Below, in pieces: positions 9,701 to 17,520 of a stretch of DNA of 64,000 nucleotides. The notes under the pieces were generated by a model, which saw only the letters and a list, made by a program, of their open reading frames with translations, ran no database searches and was not told the origin of the DNA. The stretch comes from Glaciecola sp048820975 (GTDB lineage: Bacteria > Pseudomonadota > Gammaproteobacteria > Enterobacterales > Alteromonadaceae). Made by a program: the position numbers and the translations under genes. The stretch's first letter is position 1, and each line of letters opens with the position of its first letter. Location of the stretch: the NCBI RefSeq assembly GCF_048820975.1, contig NZ_JBMEUF010000004.1:1-64000 (forward strand). Reading direction: 5' to 3'.

Positions 9701-9821
9701 GCTAGGCGATGAAGACAAATGCATAAACGCGGGGATGGACGATTACTTAAGTAAACCCATTAATATTATTGAGCTACTCGATAAACTCAAAACTTGGTAC
9801 GTGCCTAATAAAGAAGATTAA
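6789..9821 (+). CDS. Membrane hybrid sensor histidine kinase (Cache-PAS-HisKA-HATPase-REC)
   Basis: A 1010-residue hybrid kinase. Order: membrane segment about 13-30; large periplasmic region to about 320 that looks like a double-Cache ligand sensor; second membrane segment about 325-347; PAS domain about 355-470; short coiled coil; HisKA with phosphorylated His521 in SHEMRTPLNG; HATPase_c with FGNAEKFT and SDTGIGI boxes and GGTGLGLSVSK; and a C-terminal receiver with acidic pair near 882, phosphoacceptor Asp934 (LLDCNMPVMDG) and a Lys in LSKPI. No HPt domain or response regulator is adjacent, so the output partner is elsewhere. Signal and function unknown. A TATAAT sequence sits only 6 bases before the ATG; no good ribosome binding site is visible. 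Confidence 0.9.
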   Translation: MNKRILSISKHPAAYSSIFLIVAMVTASLYIDERVSKNVLATFDDNIHQNIVNTNEYIQSDIVEFEKRIRYLRNTAAIQNFVNNYPLDTPPINADLSGIEDVSATFRALMHEYDVIDQARILHFKTGQEVVRMERNADQIVQVSNNNLQDKSARAYFIETTEIAQNEIYFSQINLNRENGEIQYPLKPTFRLAMQLVNHKGEKVGILLLNINAGNMLNNLSERVPDPLKLYLLNEEKQFLIHPQNGVAFSHELDANRTWDDLYTPLRSPYPPFARASRPKSLNHEFLYKEATNLVGKNEWTRPLTIIISVDTAIVNASIINSRINTFSLTALLTLIVLLLFMFFNNYFRRTLLLAKARAEHSAIIDGVNEAIISINLNSVITSWNNASEQFFDCSRAMAVGKPIEEILTFPETKFSLELSEFVEQSKLSNKRFTTEYISSDSSLILEVVFSHILTSTNLVTGTAIVMRDITEQVKVRRSIEESNEQLEAQVFERTKELVLAKEQAEQANTLKSSFISNVSHEMRTPLNGILGTLQLIKKEKLSPLQLSYLSMTQSSIGSLNALINDILDLSKIEAGKMSLNKKPFDMLAEFETAIAPISVRAQQKGLKVYVDTSELEFAYLLGDKHRITQIINNIFGNAEKFTRKGEIFIRILTALKPEYGPNSIEIKCSISDTGIGIAKENQALLFNAFAQETSDTSSNFGGTGLGLSVSKQICNLMHGDVWFESIKDQGSTFYFNAIVEQQKEVTNNKDVDVISNRVYLALHDTKEQAVISSILESKGYEVWLTLSSNIDIIIIDQKHTELPAQYPLPKQKVFTLVDSSNNEEIESLRDENIHPLIRPFLYRSFQNQIEADKLVTIEKLEHPTSLTTPENHFLSKACVLIVDDNDINIEVLKGLLTDTVESTFVCKDGRETIDLLKRQSKHKKRIIDLILLDCNMPVMDGFECTHLIRQGEAGDVYKNVPIIAVTADAMLGDEDKCINAGMDDYLSKPINIIELLDKLKTWYVPNKED

Positions 9822-9951
9822 TAATTAGATACCCTGTTGATGCCCCATTGAGTTTGAATTTATCAATACAGGTTTCTTTTTTATTTTGGCACTGAAATGT
9901 TATAATTGGTGGCTAATTTAAGATGTATTAATATTAAGAGACTCAGCTACT

Positions 9952-10971
9952 TTGACCAACAATTCCCTAGACCACCGCTTCTCAGTCGCGCCAATGCTTG
10001 ATTGGACCGACCGCCATTGCCGCTTCTTTTTAAGACAGCTTTCGCAGCACACTGTGCTGTATACAGAAATGGTCACCACCGGAGCTATTATTTATGGCAA
10101 AGGTGATTACCTAGGCTTTAATGAACAAGAGCATCCAGTGGTGTTGCAACTTGGTGGCAGCAATGTTGAAGATATGGCGAAGTGCGCTTCAATTGCCCAG
10201 GCAAAAGGGTATGACGAAATAAATATTAATGTAGGCTGCCCGTCAGATCGTGTTAAAAATGGTAGCTTTGGTGCGTGCTTAATGGCCGCACCCGATGTGG
10301 TCGCGCAATGCTTAAGGGCAATGCGCAAAGAAGTAGATATTCCGGTAACGGTTAAATGCCGTATAGGTATTGACGACATGGACGATGATAAGGGCTTGTC
10401 TGATTTTATATTGCCAAATGCCGAGGCTGGATGCGAACACTTTATTGTTCATGCACGCAAAGCTTGGCTGCAAGGCCTAAGCCCGAAACAAAATCGCGAC
10501 ATTCCACCGTTAAATTACGAAAGAGTATATGGTTTGAAGCAAGACAACCCTAATTTGCTTATTAGTATTAATGGCGGTATTACCAGCCTAGACCAAGCAA
10601 AAGAACATTTAAAACATGTTGATGGCGTGATGATGGGCAGAGAAGTCTACGCCAACCCATATATTTTAAGCGAAGTTGATTCTGCCATTTATGAAATTCC
10701 TGCCGTCGCAGTGAGCAGAGAACACGTCATACATAAAATGCACGAATACGTGGCGCAAGAATACGCAAAAGGAGCTCGTGTTTGGCATATTGCGCGGCAC
10801 ATGTTGGGTTTATTTCAAAGCCAAGCGGGAGGAAAAATATGGCGGCGCTATTTAAGCCAAAATGGCACTGGCGGTACCAACAACCCGAATTTACTACTAG
10901 AGGCATTTGAAGAAGTACAAATTGCTCAAAAAAAAGCGCGCGAGCACACTGCCAAAAATGCCATTCAGTAA
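9952..10971 (+). CDS. dusA: tRNA-dihydrouridine(20/20a) synthase DusA
   Basis: DusA is an FMN enzyme reducing U20/U20a in the D-loop of tRNAs with NADPH. The 339-residue protein has the family opening FSVAPMLDWTDRHCRFF, YTEMVTTGAI, the substrate-binding NVGCPSDRV and the proton-donor Cys109 in SFGACLMA, and the Dus-specific VHARKAWLQGLSPKQNR and HIARHMLGLFQ. The start is TTG at 9952, with AAGAG about 10 bases upstream; no in-frame ATG occurs before residue 14 (MLDW), which would remove part of the barrel. Monocistronic. Confidence 0.95.
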   Translation: MTNNSLDHRFSVAPMLDWTDRHCRFFLRQLSQHTVLYTEMVTTGAIIYGKGDYLGFNEQEHPVVLQLGGSNVEDMAKCASIAQAKGYDEININVGCPSDRVKNGSFGACLMAAPDVVAQCLRAMRKEVDIPVTVKCRIGIDDMDDDKGLSDFILPNAEAGCEHFIVHARKAWLQGLSPKQNRDIPPLNYERVYGLKQDNPNLLISINGGITSLDQAKEHLKHVDGVMMGREVYANPYILSEVDSAIYEIPAVAVSREHVIHKMHEYVAQEYAKGARVWHIARHMLGLFQSQAGGKIWRRYLSQNGTGGTNNPNLLLEAFEEVQIAQKKAREHTAKNAIQ

Positions 10972-11024
10972 GCTTTAGTCTGTTGACTGAACTTAAACGC
11001 TAATAATTAGTCTATCCGGCTAAG

Positions 11025-11049
11025 TGTAGTGGTGAAAAACACCACTACA
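11025..11049. promoter_or_regulatory. Perfect 10-bp inverted repeat, dusA terminator or activator site
   Basis: TGTAGTGGTG and CACCACTACA flank five A residues. It lies 54 bases after dusA, but no T tract follows, so it is a poor intrinsic terminator. Its centre is about 130 bases upstream of the start expected for the sigma-54-like promoter at 11140-11155, which is where enhancer-binding proteins usually sit. Confidence 0.5.
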
Positions 11050-11139
11050 TATATCCCTTTCCTTAGCCAATATCAAAAAATCGAAACCCACCCCGCGCAA
11101 GCGACTGATTCTAAAGAATATTTTCAATAGTTGTTATTT

Positions 11140-11155
11140 TGGCACGAGTTTGGCT
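11140..11155 (+). promoter_or_regulatory. Sigma-54 (RpoN)-like promoter
   Basis: TGGCACG-AGTT-TGGCT matches the -24/-12 consensus TGGCACG-N4-TTGCW at all but one consensus position, with invariant GG and GC at the correct spacing. The expected start is about 11166, 78 bases before the first gene of the small envelope cluster. Confidence 0.65.
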
Positions 11156-11243
11156 ATAGCTTAAGTGTGTCTGCATATTGCAGCGCAGGTTTTCAGAAGT
11201 CGTAAGCAAAACCTTAAAATACTACATACTTTAGGAAAATATT

Positions 11244-11564
11244 ATGAAACTTAATCAAACTATCGCTGCTTTATTTTTAGTGTCTGCTTGCGCAATTTCC
11301 ACTCAAGCTAACGCGCAAGAATCAGCGCTCGAACAAATTGTTACTAGCTACGTAAAAAGTGCATTGAATGAGGTATCAAACGACATTGATATTCAGATTG
11401 AAAAATCATTGCTAACTGCGAGCAACATGGTGTCTTTTGATCCAGAACCTGTTCCAGCAAACAAGGTTAACATTGTTGATTTGGTTTTAGTTGATATTGA
11501 AAGTGAAGATGATGAAGAAAAATCTGAATCCGATGCAAACGAAAATGAAGTGAGCGACGACTAA
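11244..11564 (+). CDS. Small secreted acidic protein, unknown function
   Basis: A 106-residue protein with a clear Sec signal peptide (KLNQTIAALFLVSACAISTQ, cleavage expected after ANA at about 24) and a mature part with one amphipathic helical stretch followed by a strongly acidic tail (ESEDDEEKSESDANENE). I do not recognise a family. AGGAAA lies 7 bases before the ATG. It is the first gene after a sigma-54-like promoter and is followed at 48 bases by a 38-codon membrane peptide and then a PspC-domain gene, suggesting an envelope role by association only. Confidence 0.7.
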   Translation: MKLNQTIAALFLVSACAISTQANAQESALEQIVTSYVKSALNEVSNDIDIQIEKSLLTASNMVSFDPEPVPANKVNIVDLVLVDIESEDDEEKSESDANENEVSDD

Positions 11565-11612
11565 GTTAAAGTCGCTCTTTAATTTAACTTTATACGCTTA
11601 AGGATTAGCAAG

Positions 11613-11729
11613 ATGCTAGCACAAATAAATTTATTCAGTTTGGTCTTATCACCCGTCTTATTTTATTTTGGTGGCGCCGCTATATTTATGTTGTATTCGT
11701 ACTTAAACAAATTAAGTGCCCATAAATAA
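11613..11729 (+). CDS. 38-residue single-pass membrane peptide
   Basis: ATG at 11613 to TAA at 11729 encodes a peptide with one membrane segment (about residues 6-30, FSLVLSPVLFYFGGAAIFML) and a short basic tail (NKLSAHK). AAGGA lies 9 bases before the ATG. It sits between the secreted acidic protein and the PspC-domain gene in the same direction. In enterobacteria the gene before pspC is pspB, also a short protein with an N-terminal membrane helix, but this peptide lacks the PspB cytoplasmic coiled coil, so orthology is not claimed. Confidence 0.6.
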   Translation: MLAQINLFSLVLSPVLFYFGGAAIFMLYSYLNKLSAHK

Positions 11730-11731
11730 TA

Positions 11732-11753
11732 AATTTATCATTTTAAGGAATGA
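11732..11753 (+). repeat. 22-bp repeat copy 1, over the ribosome binding site of the PspC gene
   Basis: These 22 bases occur identically on the minus strand at 34287-34308, in both cases ending a few bases before a start codon and containing the AAGGA ribosome binding site. Confidence 0.7.
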
Positions 11754-11757
11754 CATA

Positions 11758-11958
11758 ATGAAAACAGTAATTAATGAAAAACGCTTATTTAGAGACCCTC
11801 GCAATGCAAAAGTATCAGGCGTATGCGCGGGACTTGCCAAATACTTAGATATTAATGAATGGATAGTACGCGGCGTGGCTGTAGCAGCATTCTTAATCGT
11901 TCCTTTTGCTATAGCACTTGCTTATGTTTTAGCGGTACTGCTTTTAAGTTACAAATAA
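11758..11958 (+). CDS. PspC-domain membrane protein
   Basis: A 66-residue protein that is essentially one PspC domain: LFRDPRNAKVSGVCAGLAKY followed by the WIVRGVAV helix and a membrane segment about 40-63. PspC proteins sense or relay inner-membrane stress in the phage-shock response; enterobacterial PspC is about 119 residues, so this is the short stand-alone form common in marine bacteria. The ATG at 11758 has AAGGA at a proper distance; the longer frame from GTG 11716 overlaps the previous gene and is not used. No pspA, pspB or pspF is in the window. Confidence 0.88.
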   Translation: MKTVINEKRLFRDPRNAKVSGVCAGLAKYLDINEWIVRGVAVAAFLIVPFAIALAYVLAVLLLSYK

Positions 11959-12147
11959 CAAGCTTAATGTAGCACCTTAATATGTAATTATATGCTGAGG
12001 TCATCTACGTCTTTTCGTCATTTATACAAGCACTGACATAAAGAACCGTAATAACGATTGCGAACACCTCCTAAGCACGGTTACACTATAGCTAGTACAT
12101 TGCCTGATATTTCAGCTGCTATCAATTTATTGGTTAAAAGGACTAAC

Positions 12148-13140
12148 ATGAGCTCTATTTTCACAACTAAAAGCATCAGCGCGGTTATAGCCGCCCTCTT
12201 CATTATATTCTGCATACTAGGTTTTTGGTGGAGTTTTGAGCCTAGCATTTTTAATGTTAAGGAAAATGCTCGTGTGACTGCCGAAGATAATAAACAGCGC
12301 GTAGTTACCGGCTACACTACAACAAACACATTAATTAAAGTGTTAGATGAAATGCTGCACAAACCAGGCGGCTACCTCACCAACGATGTGACTCCTCCTG
12401 GCATCTTTATGGATAATATTCCTAGTTGGGAATTTGGTGTACTTGAAATGAGTCGCGATTTAGCCCTGGCAATGCGCAAAGATTTTAGCCGCTCTCAATC
12501 ACAATCTATAGATAACGCTGCTTTACTTAAAGCACAGCCTAATCTTAACTTTGACAATAATCGCTGGATATTACCTTCAAGTGAAGGACAGTATGAAAAC
12601 GCGATTGAACAATTAATCGTATACAGAAATCAATTAGGCAATGCGTCATCTAGTGATAATCAATTTTACGCGCGTGCCGATAACCTAAGAGATTATTTAA
12701 AACAAGTCGAGAAACGCTTAGGAAGTTTGTCACAAAAATTAAGTGCCAGCGTAGGTACGGAAGTGATAAATACCAATTTGGCTGGTGATAATACTGCGAA
12801 AGATTCGTCGCCGGAGTCACCGATTGTTGTTAATAAAACTAGTTGGTTTAAGTTAGACAACAACTTTTACGAAGCTCGCGGTTCAAGCTGGGCTTTGTTG
12901 CATTTCTTAAAAGCAATAGAAGCTGACTTCTCTGACGTGCTAAAGAAAAAGAATGCAACGGTGAGTTTACAACAAATTATTCGTGAATTAGAGGCTACGC
13001 AAGAACCTATATTTAGTCCTATGATTTTAAATGGCAGTGGCTTTGGCTTTTTAGCAAACCACTCATTGGTAATGGCCAACTATATATCACGAGCCAATGC
13101 TGCGTTAATCGAATTATCTGAACTTCTCAACCAAGGTTAA
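12148..13140 (+). CDS. DUF2333 family membrane-anchored protein
   Basis: A 330-residue protein with one N-terminal membrane segment (about 9-28) and a long periplasmic region (NTLIKVLDEMLHKPGGYLTN, PPGIFMDNIPSWEFGVLEMS) that I recognise as DUF2333, a proteobacterial family of unknown function. The ATG at 12148 follows AAAAGGA; an upstream in-frame TTG at 12058 would add 30 residues before the membrane segment and is unlikely. The next gene starts 3 bases after its stop, so the two are probably co-transcribed. Confidence 0.85.
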   Translation: MSSIFTTKSISAVIAALFIIFCILGFWWSFEPSIFNVKENARVTAEDNKQRVVTGYTTTNTLIKVLDEMLHKPGGYLTNDVTPPGIFMDNIPSWEFGVLEMSRDLALAMRKDFSRSQSQSIDNAALLKAQPNLNFDNNRWILPSSEGQYENAIEQLIVYRNQLGNASSSDNQFYARADNLRDYLKQVEKRLGSLSQKLSASVGTEVINTNLAGDNTAKDSSPESPIVVNKTSWFKLDNNFYEARGSSWALLHFLKAIEADFSDVLKKKNATVSLQQIIRELEATQEPIFSPMILNGSGFGFLANHSLVMANYISRANAALIELSELLNQG

Positions 13141-13143
13141 TTT

Positions 13144-13899
13144 ATGACACACACATGTAAACTTAGTGCACTGGCTTGTGCAGCAATATTAAGCTCCACA
13201 GCTAATGCAGACACTATACTGGGCGGTTATATTGGTGCTCAAGCATGGAATATGGGCGCAACAGGTGGATTTGCACAAAACGAATCTATTGCAGAATTTG
13301 AGTTTGACGAAGAAACCAACAGTAGTTTTTATGCTGCGCTAGAACACCCTATCCCGTTAATTCCGAACATAAAACTGGCCCGTACTACATTAGATACAAC
13401 AGGAAGCACGGTAGTTGATACGCAATTCACCTTTGGTGGCGAAGTATATTTAATTAATTCAGAGTTAGATACTACCGTAGATATCACCGCCACTGATTAT
13501 ATTCTTTATTACGAAATTTTAGACACCGACATTGTGAGTATTGACTTAGGTGTGTCAGCTAAACAAATTGAGGGTGACTTTGTTGTTGTAGACCAAAATG
13601 GCAATACTGGAAGTGAAAGTTTTGACGGATTTATTCCTATGGCCTACGGTAAAGTGCAGGTTGGATTGCCGTTAACAGGCCTTGGTTTGTATGCAGAAGG
13701 AAGCTTTCTGTCTATTGACGATGACTCGTTTACTGATTACCAAGTAGCATTAACATATAGCTTTGTAGAAAGCTTAGCCCTTGATTTAACGCTTCAAGCA
13801 GGCTATCGCAATACCTCTTTAGAGGTAAATGATTTAGACGATGTTTACGCTGATTTAGAATTTGACGGTGTGTTCATTGGACTAGAATTCGATTTCTAA
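13144..13899 (+). CDS. TIGR04219-type outer membrane beta-barrel protein
   Basis: A 251-residue protein with signal peptide (cleavage after ANA about residue 22) and a mature region of alternating beta strands ending in aromatic F (VFIGLEFDF), typical of small outer-membrane barrels. The opening GGYIGAQAWNMGATGGFAQN and the IPNIKLARTTLDTTGS stretch match the TIGR04219 family of marine gammaproteobacteria. Its ribosome binding site (AAGG) lies in the end of the DUF2333 gene. Function unknown. Confidence 0.85.
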   Translation: MTHTCKLSALACAAILSSTANADTILGGYIGAQAWNMGATGGFAQNESIAEFEFDEETNSSFYAALEHPIPLIPNIKLARTTLDTTGSTVVDTQFTFGGEVYLINSELDTTVDITATDYILYYEILDTDIVSIDLGVSAKQIEGDFVVVDQNGNTGSESFDGFIPMAYGKVQVGLPLTGLGLYAEGSFLSIDDDSFTDYQVALTYSFVESLALDLTLQAGYRNTSLEVNDLDDVYADLEFDGVFIGLEFDF

Positions 13900-14002
13900 A
13901 ATTCATTCAGCACTAAACTGAATAAAAAATTAGTTTTTATTCTTTCAAGTTATTGTAATAAGCCGCTATCCTTACAGCATATTAGTAAGGGCAGTGGTTT
14001 AT

Positions 14003-15811
14003 ATGAGTCAAAATAACAGCAATCCTTTTTCGCCAGCGTTAAGTGAAATGCAACTTTCACAGCTAACACAAGCGATTTCAGGCTATAACAAAGAACAACT
14101 GGTGTGGGCAAGCGGCTACTTAGCCGGTATGGCAGCTTCACAGCAATCAGGTACTGCGGCCGCACAAAGTGCAGCTCCGTCAAGTGCTCCTCAAGCTAGC
14201 ATAAGCATTTTATTTGGCTCTCAAACGGGAAATGCCAAACACGAAGCTATTGCTTTTGGTGAGAAACTCACCAGCCAAGGTTTACGCGCCAATGTCATTA
14301 ACATGGCTGACTACAAACCGCGTAAAATTAAAGATGAAACCCATGTGGTTGTTTTTGTAAGCACCCACGGAGAGGGCGATGCTCCTGATGATGCTATTGA
14401 ACTACACGAGTTCTTAGGCAGTAAAAAGGCACCTAAGCTAGCTAATTTGCAGTATGCAGTAGTAGGCTTAGGCGATACAAGCTATGAATTTTTCTGCCAA
14501 ACAGCCAAAGATTTTGATACGCGCTTTGCTGCACAAGGTGCTCAAGCAATTGCACCTCGCTTAGATTGTGATGTTGACTATGCTGATGATATTGCGGCTT
14601 GGTCAGACACCATTAGTAAAACCTTAGTTGACGCCTTGCAAAGTGTGCAAACCACTCAAGTGCCCGTTGCGAGTGCAGCGAACACCCTTGCGACTAGTCA
14701 ATACAATAAACAAAATCCATTTTCAGCTACCTTGTTGTCAGCACAAAAGATTACCGGGCGCGATTCGATAAAAGATATCCAACATATAGAAATATCATTA
14801 GAAGACTCTGGTTTGCAATACCAAGTAGGTGATGCTTTGGGTGTTTACTTTACTAATGATGCTAGTGTAGTAGCTCGTATTCTTGCGGCAACGCAAACTA
14901 CGGCCACTGATTCAGTTACCATCAAAGGCGAAAGCTTTACGCTAAGTGATGCCTTGTCAGAAAAGCTTGAACTTACCTTAAGCTACCCAGGTTTTGTTAA
15001 AGCGTATCAAGAAGCAAGTCAGGATGAGGGCTTAAAAGCCTTATTAGCAGACAAAGCCGCACTTCGTACATTTTTGGAAGAACGCCAAATTGTTAATATA
15101 GTAGAGCAATTTCCCAATGCACTAAGCGCACAAGCTCTTGTAGATGCACTGCGCCCTATTTCACCACGCCTATATTCTATAGCTTCGAGCCAGTCAGAGG
15201 TAGAAGATGAAGTACATTTAACCGTAGCACACGTTAAATACTCTGCATTTGAACAAGATCATCAAGGCGGCGCTTCTGGTTTCTTGTCTACCCGCCTAGA
15301 AGAAGGTGACACGGTTAAAGTATTCGTTGAAAGCAATGACAACTTTAGATTACCAAGTGATACAAATACACCTATTATTATGGTTGGGCCAGGTACAGGG
15401 ATTGCCCCATTTAGAGCGTTTATGCAAGAACGCGAAGCGAGTGAAGCTGAAGGTCAAAATTGGCTGTTTTTTGGCAACCCTAGCTTTACGCAAGATTTCT
15501 TGTATCAAGTGGAATGGCAGTCTTATGTGAAAAGCGGTTTACTTACCAAACTTAGCCTTGCGTTTTCACGCGACCAAGCACAAAAAATATATGTTCAAGA
15601 CCGTTTAATAGAAAATGGTCAAGCAGTATTTGAATGGTTAGAAAAAGGCGCTTATTTTTATGTGTGCGGTGACGCTATGCGTATGGCCAAAGATGTAGAA
15701 AACGCGCTGCTGCATATAATTCAAACCCACGGCAATAAAGACGAAGCTACAGCGAAGCAGTATTTGGTTGATTTGCGCAAAGCTAAGCGTTACCAGAAGG
15801 ATGTTTACTAA
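14003..15811 (+). CDS. cysJ: Sulfite reductase flavoprotein subunit CysJ
   Basis: CysJ carries electrons from NADPH through FAD and FMN to the CysI hemoprotein during assimilatory sulfate reduction. Order: about 60 N-terminal residues, flavodoxin-like FMN domain (ISILFGSQTGNAKHEA; STHGEGDAPDDA; GLGDTSYEFFC), connecting and FAD domain (RLYSIASS), and NADPH domain (GPGTGIAPFRAFMQER, CGDAMRMAKDV) ending KRYQKDVY. The ATG at 14003 (602 residues, E. coli 599) lies 11 bases after AAGGG; a GTG at 13994 is only 2 bases from it. It overlaps cysI by one base. Confidence 0.97.
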   Translation: MSQNNSNPFSPALSEMQLSQLTQAISGYNKEQLVWASGYLAGMAASQQSGTAAAQSAAPSSAPQASISILFGSQTGNAKHEAIAFGEKLTSQGLRANVINMADYKPRKIKDETHVVVFVSTHGEGDAPDDAIELHEFLGSKKAPKLANLQYAVVGLGDTSYEFFCQTAKDFDTRFAAQGAQAIAPRLDCDVDYADDIAAWSDTISKTLVDALQSVQTTQVPVASAANTLATSQYNKQNPFSATLLSAQKITGRDSIKDIQHIEISLEDSGLQYQVGDALGVYFTNDASVVARILAATQTTATDSVTIKGESFTLSDALSEKLELTLSYPGFVKAYQEASQDEGLKALLADKAALRTFLEERQIVNIVEQFPNALSAQALVDALRPISPRLYSIASSQSEVEDEVHLTVAHVKYSAFEQDHQGGASGFLSTRLEEGDTVKVFVESNDNFRLPSDTNTPIIMVGPGTGIAPFRAFMQEREASEAEGQNWLFFGNPSFTQDFLYQVEWQSYVKSGLLTKLSLAFSRDQAQKIYVQDRLIENGQAVFEWLEKGAYFYVCGDAMRMAKDVENALLHIIQTHGNKDEATAKQYLVDLRKAKRYQKDVY

Positions 15812-17520
15812 TGAGTGATAAAGTGAAAGTTGTAGAAGGCAAACTATCTGATAATGAACGCTTAAAAGCACAAAGTAATCATTTACGCGGCACAATTGTT
15901 GAAGACTTATCAAATGATATTACCGGCGGGTTTGTTGCCGATAACTTCCAATTAATTCGTTTTCATGGCATGTATCAACAAGATGACCGTGACATCAGAG
16001 CCGAGCGCGCCAAGCAAAAGCTTGAACCTTTGCATAATGTAATGCTGCGTGCGCGTTTGCCTGGTGGCGTTATTACGCCAGAGCAATGGTTAGTAATTGA
16101 CAAATTCGCTACTGACAAAACCATATACGGCAGTATACGTTTAACGACGCGCCAAACTTTCCAGTTTCATGGCGTGTTAAAACCTAATGTGAAATTAATG
16201 CATCAAACGTTGCATTCAACCGGTATAGATTCAATTGCGACCGCAGGTGACGTTAACAGAAACGTACTGTGTACTTCTAATCCGGTTGAGTCAGAGTTAC
16301 ATAAAGAGGCGTGGGACTGGGCAGTTAAGATCAGTGAGCACTTATTACCTAAAACCAATGCCTATGCTGAAATTTGGCTAGACGGTGAAAAAGTTGAATC
16401 CACTGAAGAAGAAGAGCCTATTTTAGGCGATAACTATTTACCCAGAAAATTCAAAACGACCGTTGTTATACCACCGCACAATGATATTGACGTGCATGCC
16501 AATGATCTGAACTTTGTTGCGATAGCTGAAAATAACAAGCTTATAGGTTTCAATGTTTTAGTAGGTGGCGGCCTTGCTATGACTCATGGTGACCATTCTA
16601 CCTTCCCTCGTAAAGCAGACGACTTTGGTTTCATTCCTTTAGATAAGACACTTGACGTTGCTGCAGCGGTAGTATCAACCCAACGTGATTGGGGTAACCG
16701 TGTTAATCGTAAAAATGCTAAAACAAAGTACACACTAGAACGTGTGGGTGTTGATACGTTTAAAGAAGAAGTAGAGTCGCGCGCTAAGGTTAAATTTGGA
16801 CAAAGCAAACCCTATGAATTCACCAGCCGCGGAGATAGATTCGGCTGGGTAGAAGGCATTGATGGCAAGCATCATCTCACTTTATTTATAGAGAACGGGC
16901 GCATACTCGATTACCCAGGTAAAACCTTAAAAACAGGTTGTGCTGAAATAGCGAAGATTCACCAAGGCGACTTCAGATTAACGGCTAATCAGAACTTAAT
17001 TGTTGCAGGCGTTTCAAGCGATCAAAAAGAGATTATTGAATCACTGGCTATTAAACATGGCTTGATGGAGGCAGATACCTCAAATCAACGCAAAGACTCG
17101 ATGGCTTGTGTTGCCTTACCCACGTGCCCATTAGCTATGGCCGAAGCTGAACGCTATTTGCCAAGTGCGGTAACTGAGCTTGAAGCGATACTGTCTAAGC
17201 ATGGCTTAGAAAACGAAAGTATTATTTATCGCATTACCGGTTGTCCAAATGGGTGTGGACGAGCAATGTTAGCGGAAATTGGTCTAGTCGGTAAGGGCCC
17301 CAACAAGTATAACCTTCATTTAGGCGGTAATCGTGAAGGTACGCGTATTCCTAAGATGTATAAAGAAAACATCTTAGATACTGAAATAATGGCAATATTA
17401 GATGAACTAATTGGCCGCTGGGCTAAAGAGCGCGAAGCATCTGAAAGCTTCGGAGATTTTGTAATTCGTGTAGGCGTAATTGCCCCAGTAGTTGATTCTG
17501 CTAAGGATTTTTATGCATAA
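15811..17520 (+). CDS. cysI: Sulfite reductase hemoprotein subunit CysI
   Basis: CysI reduces sulfite to sulfide by six electrons at a siroheme coupled to a [4Fe-4S] cluster. The 569-residue protein has the four cluster ligands Cys433, Cys439, Cys478 and Cys482 (ACVALPTCPLAMAEAE and TGCPNGCGRAMLAEIG), within one residue of the E. coli numbering. Siroheme/sulfite-binding arginines are present in IRLTTRQTFQFHGV. Second gene of the cysJIH operon; its ATG shares one base with the cysJ stop codon, so translation is probably coupled. Confidence 0.97.
   Translation: MSDKVKVVEGKLSDNERLKAQSNHLRGTIVEDLSNDITGGFVADNFQLIRFHGMYQQDDRDIRAERAKQKLEPLHNVMLRARLPGGVITPEQWLVIDKFATDKTIYGSIRLTTRQTFQFHGVLKPNVKLMHQTLHSTGIDSIATAGDVNRNVLCTSNPVESELHKEAWDWAVKISEHLLPKTNAYAEIWLDGEKVESTEEEEPILGDNYLPRKFKTTVVIPPHNDIDVHANDLNFVAIAENNKLIGFNVLVGGGLAMTHGDHSTFPRKADDFGFIPLDKTLDVAAAVVSTQRDWGNRVNRKNAKTKYTLERVGVDTFKEEVESRAKVKFGQSKPYEFTSRGDRFGWVEGIDGKHHLTLFIENGRILDYPGKTLKTGCAEIAKIHQGDFRLTANQNLIVAGVSSDQKEIIESLAIKHGLMEADTSNQRKDSMACVALPTCPLAMAEAERYLPSAVTELEAILSKHGLENESIIYRITGCPNGCGRAMLAEIGLVGKGPNKYNLHLGGNREGTRIPKMYKENILDTEIMAILDELIGRWAKEREASESFGDFVIRVGVIAPVVDSAKDFYA

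Noticed and set aside
9886..9902. TTGGCAC upstream of dusA as a sigma-54 site
   Set aside because: The -12 element TTGC is missing at the required distance.
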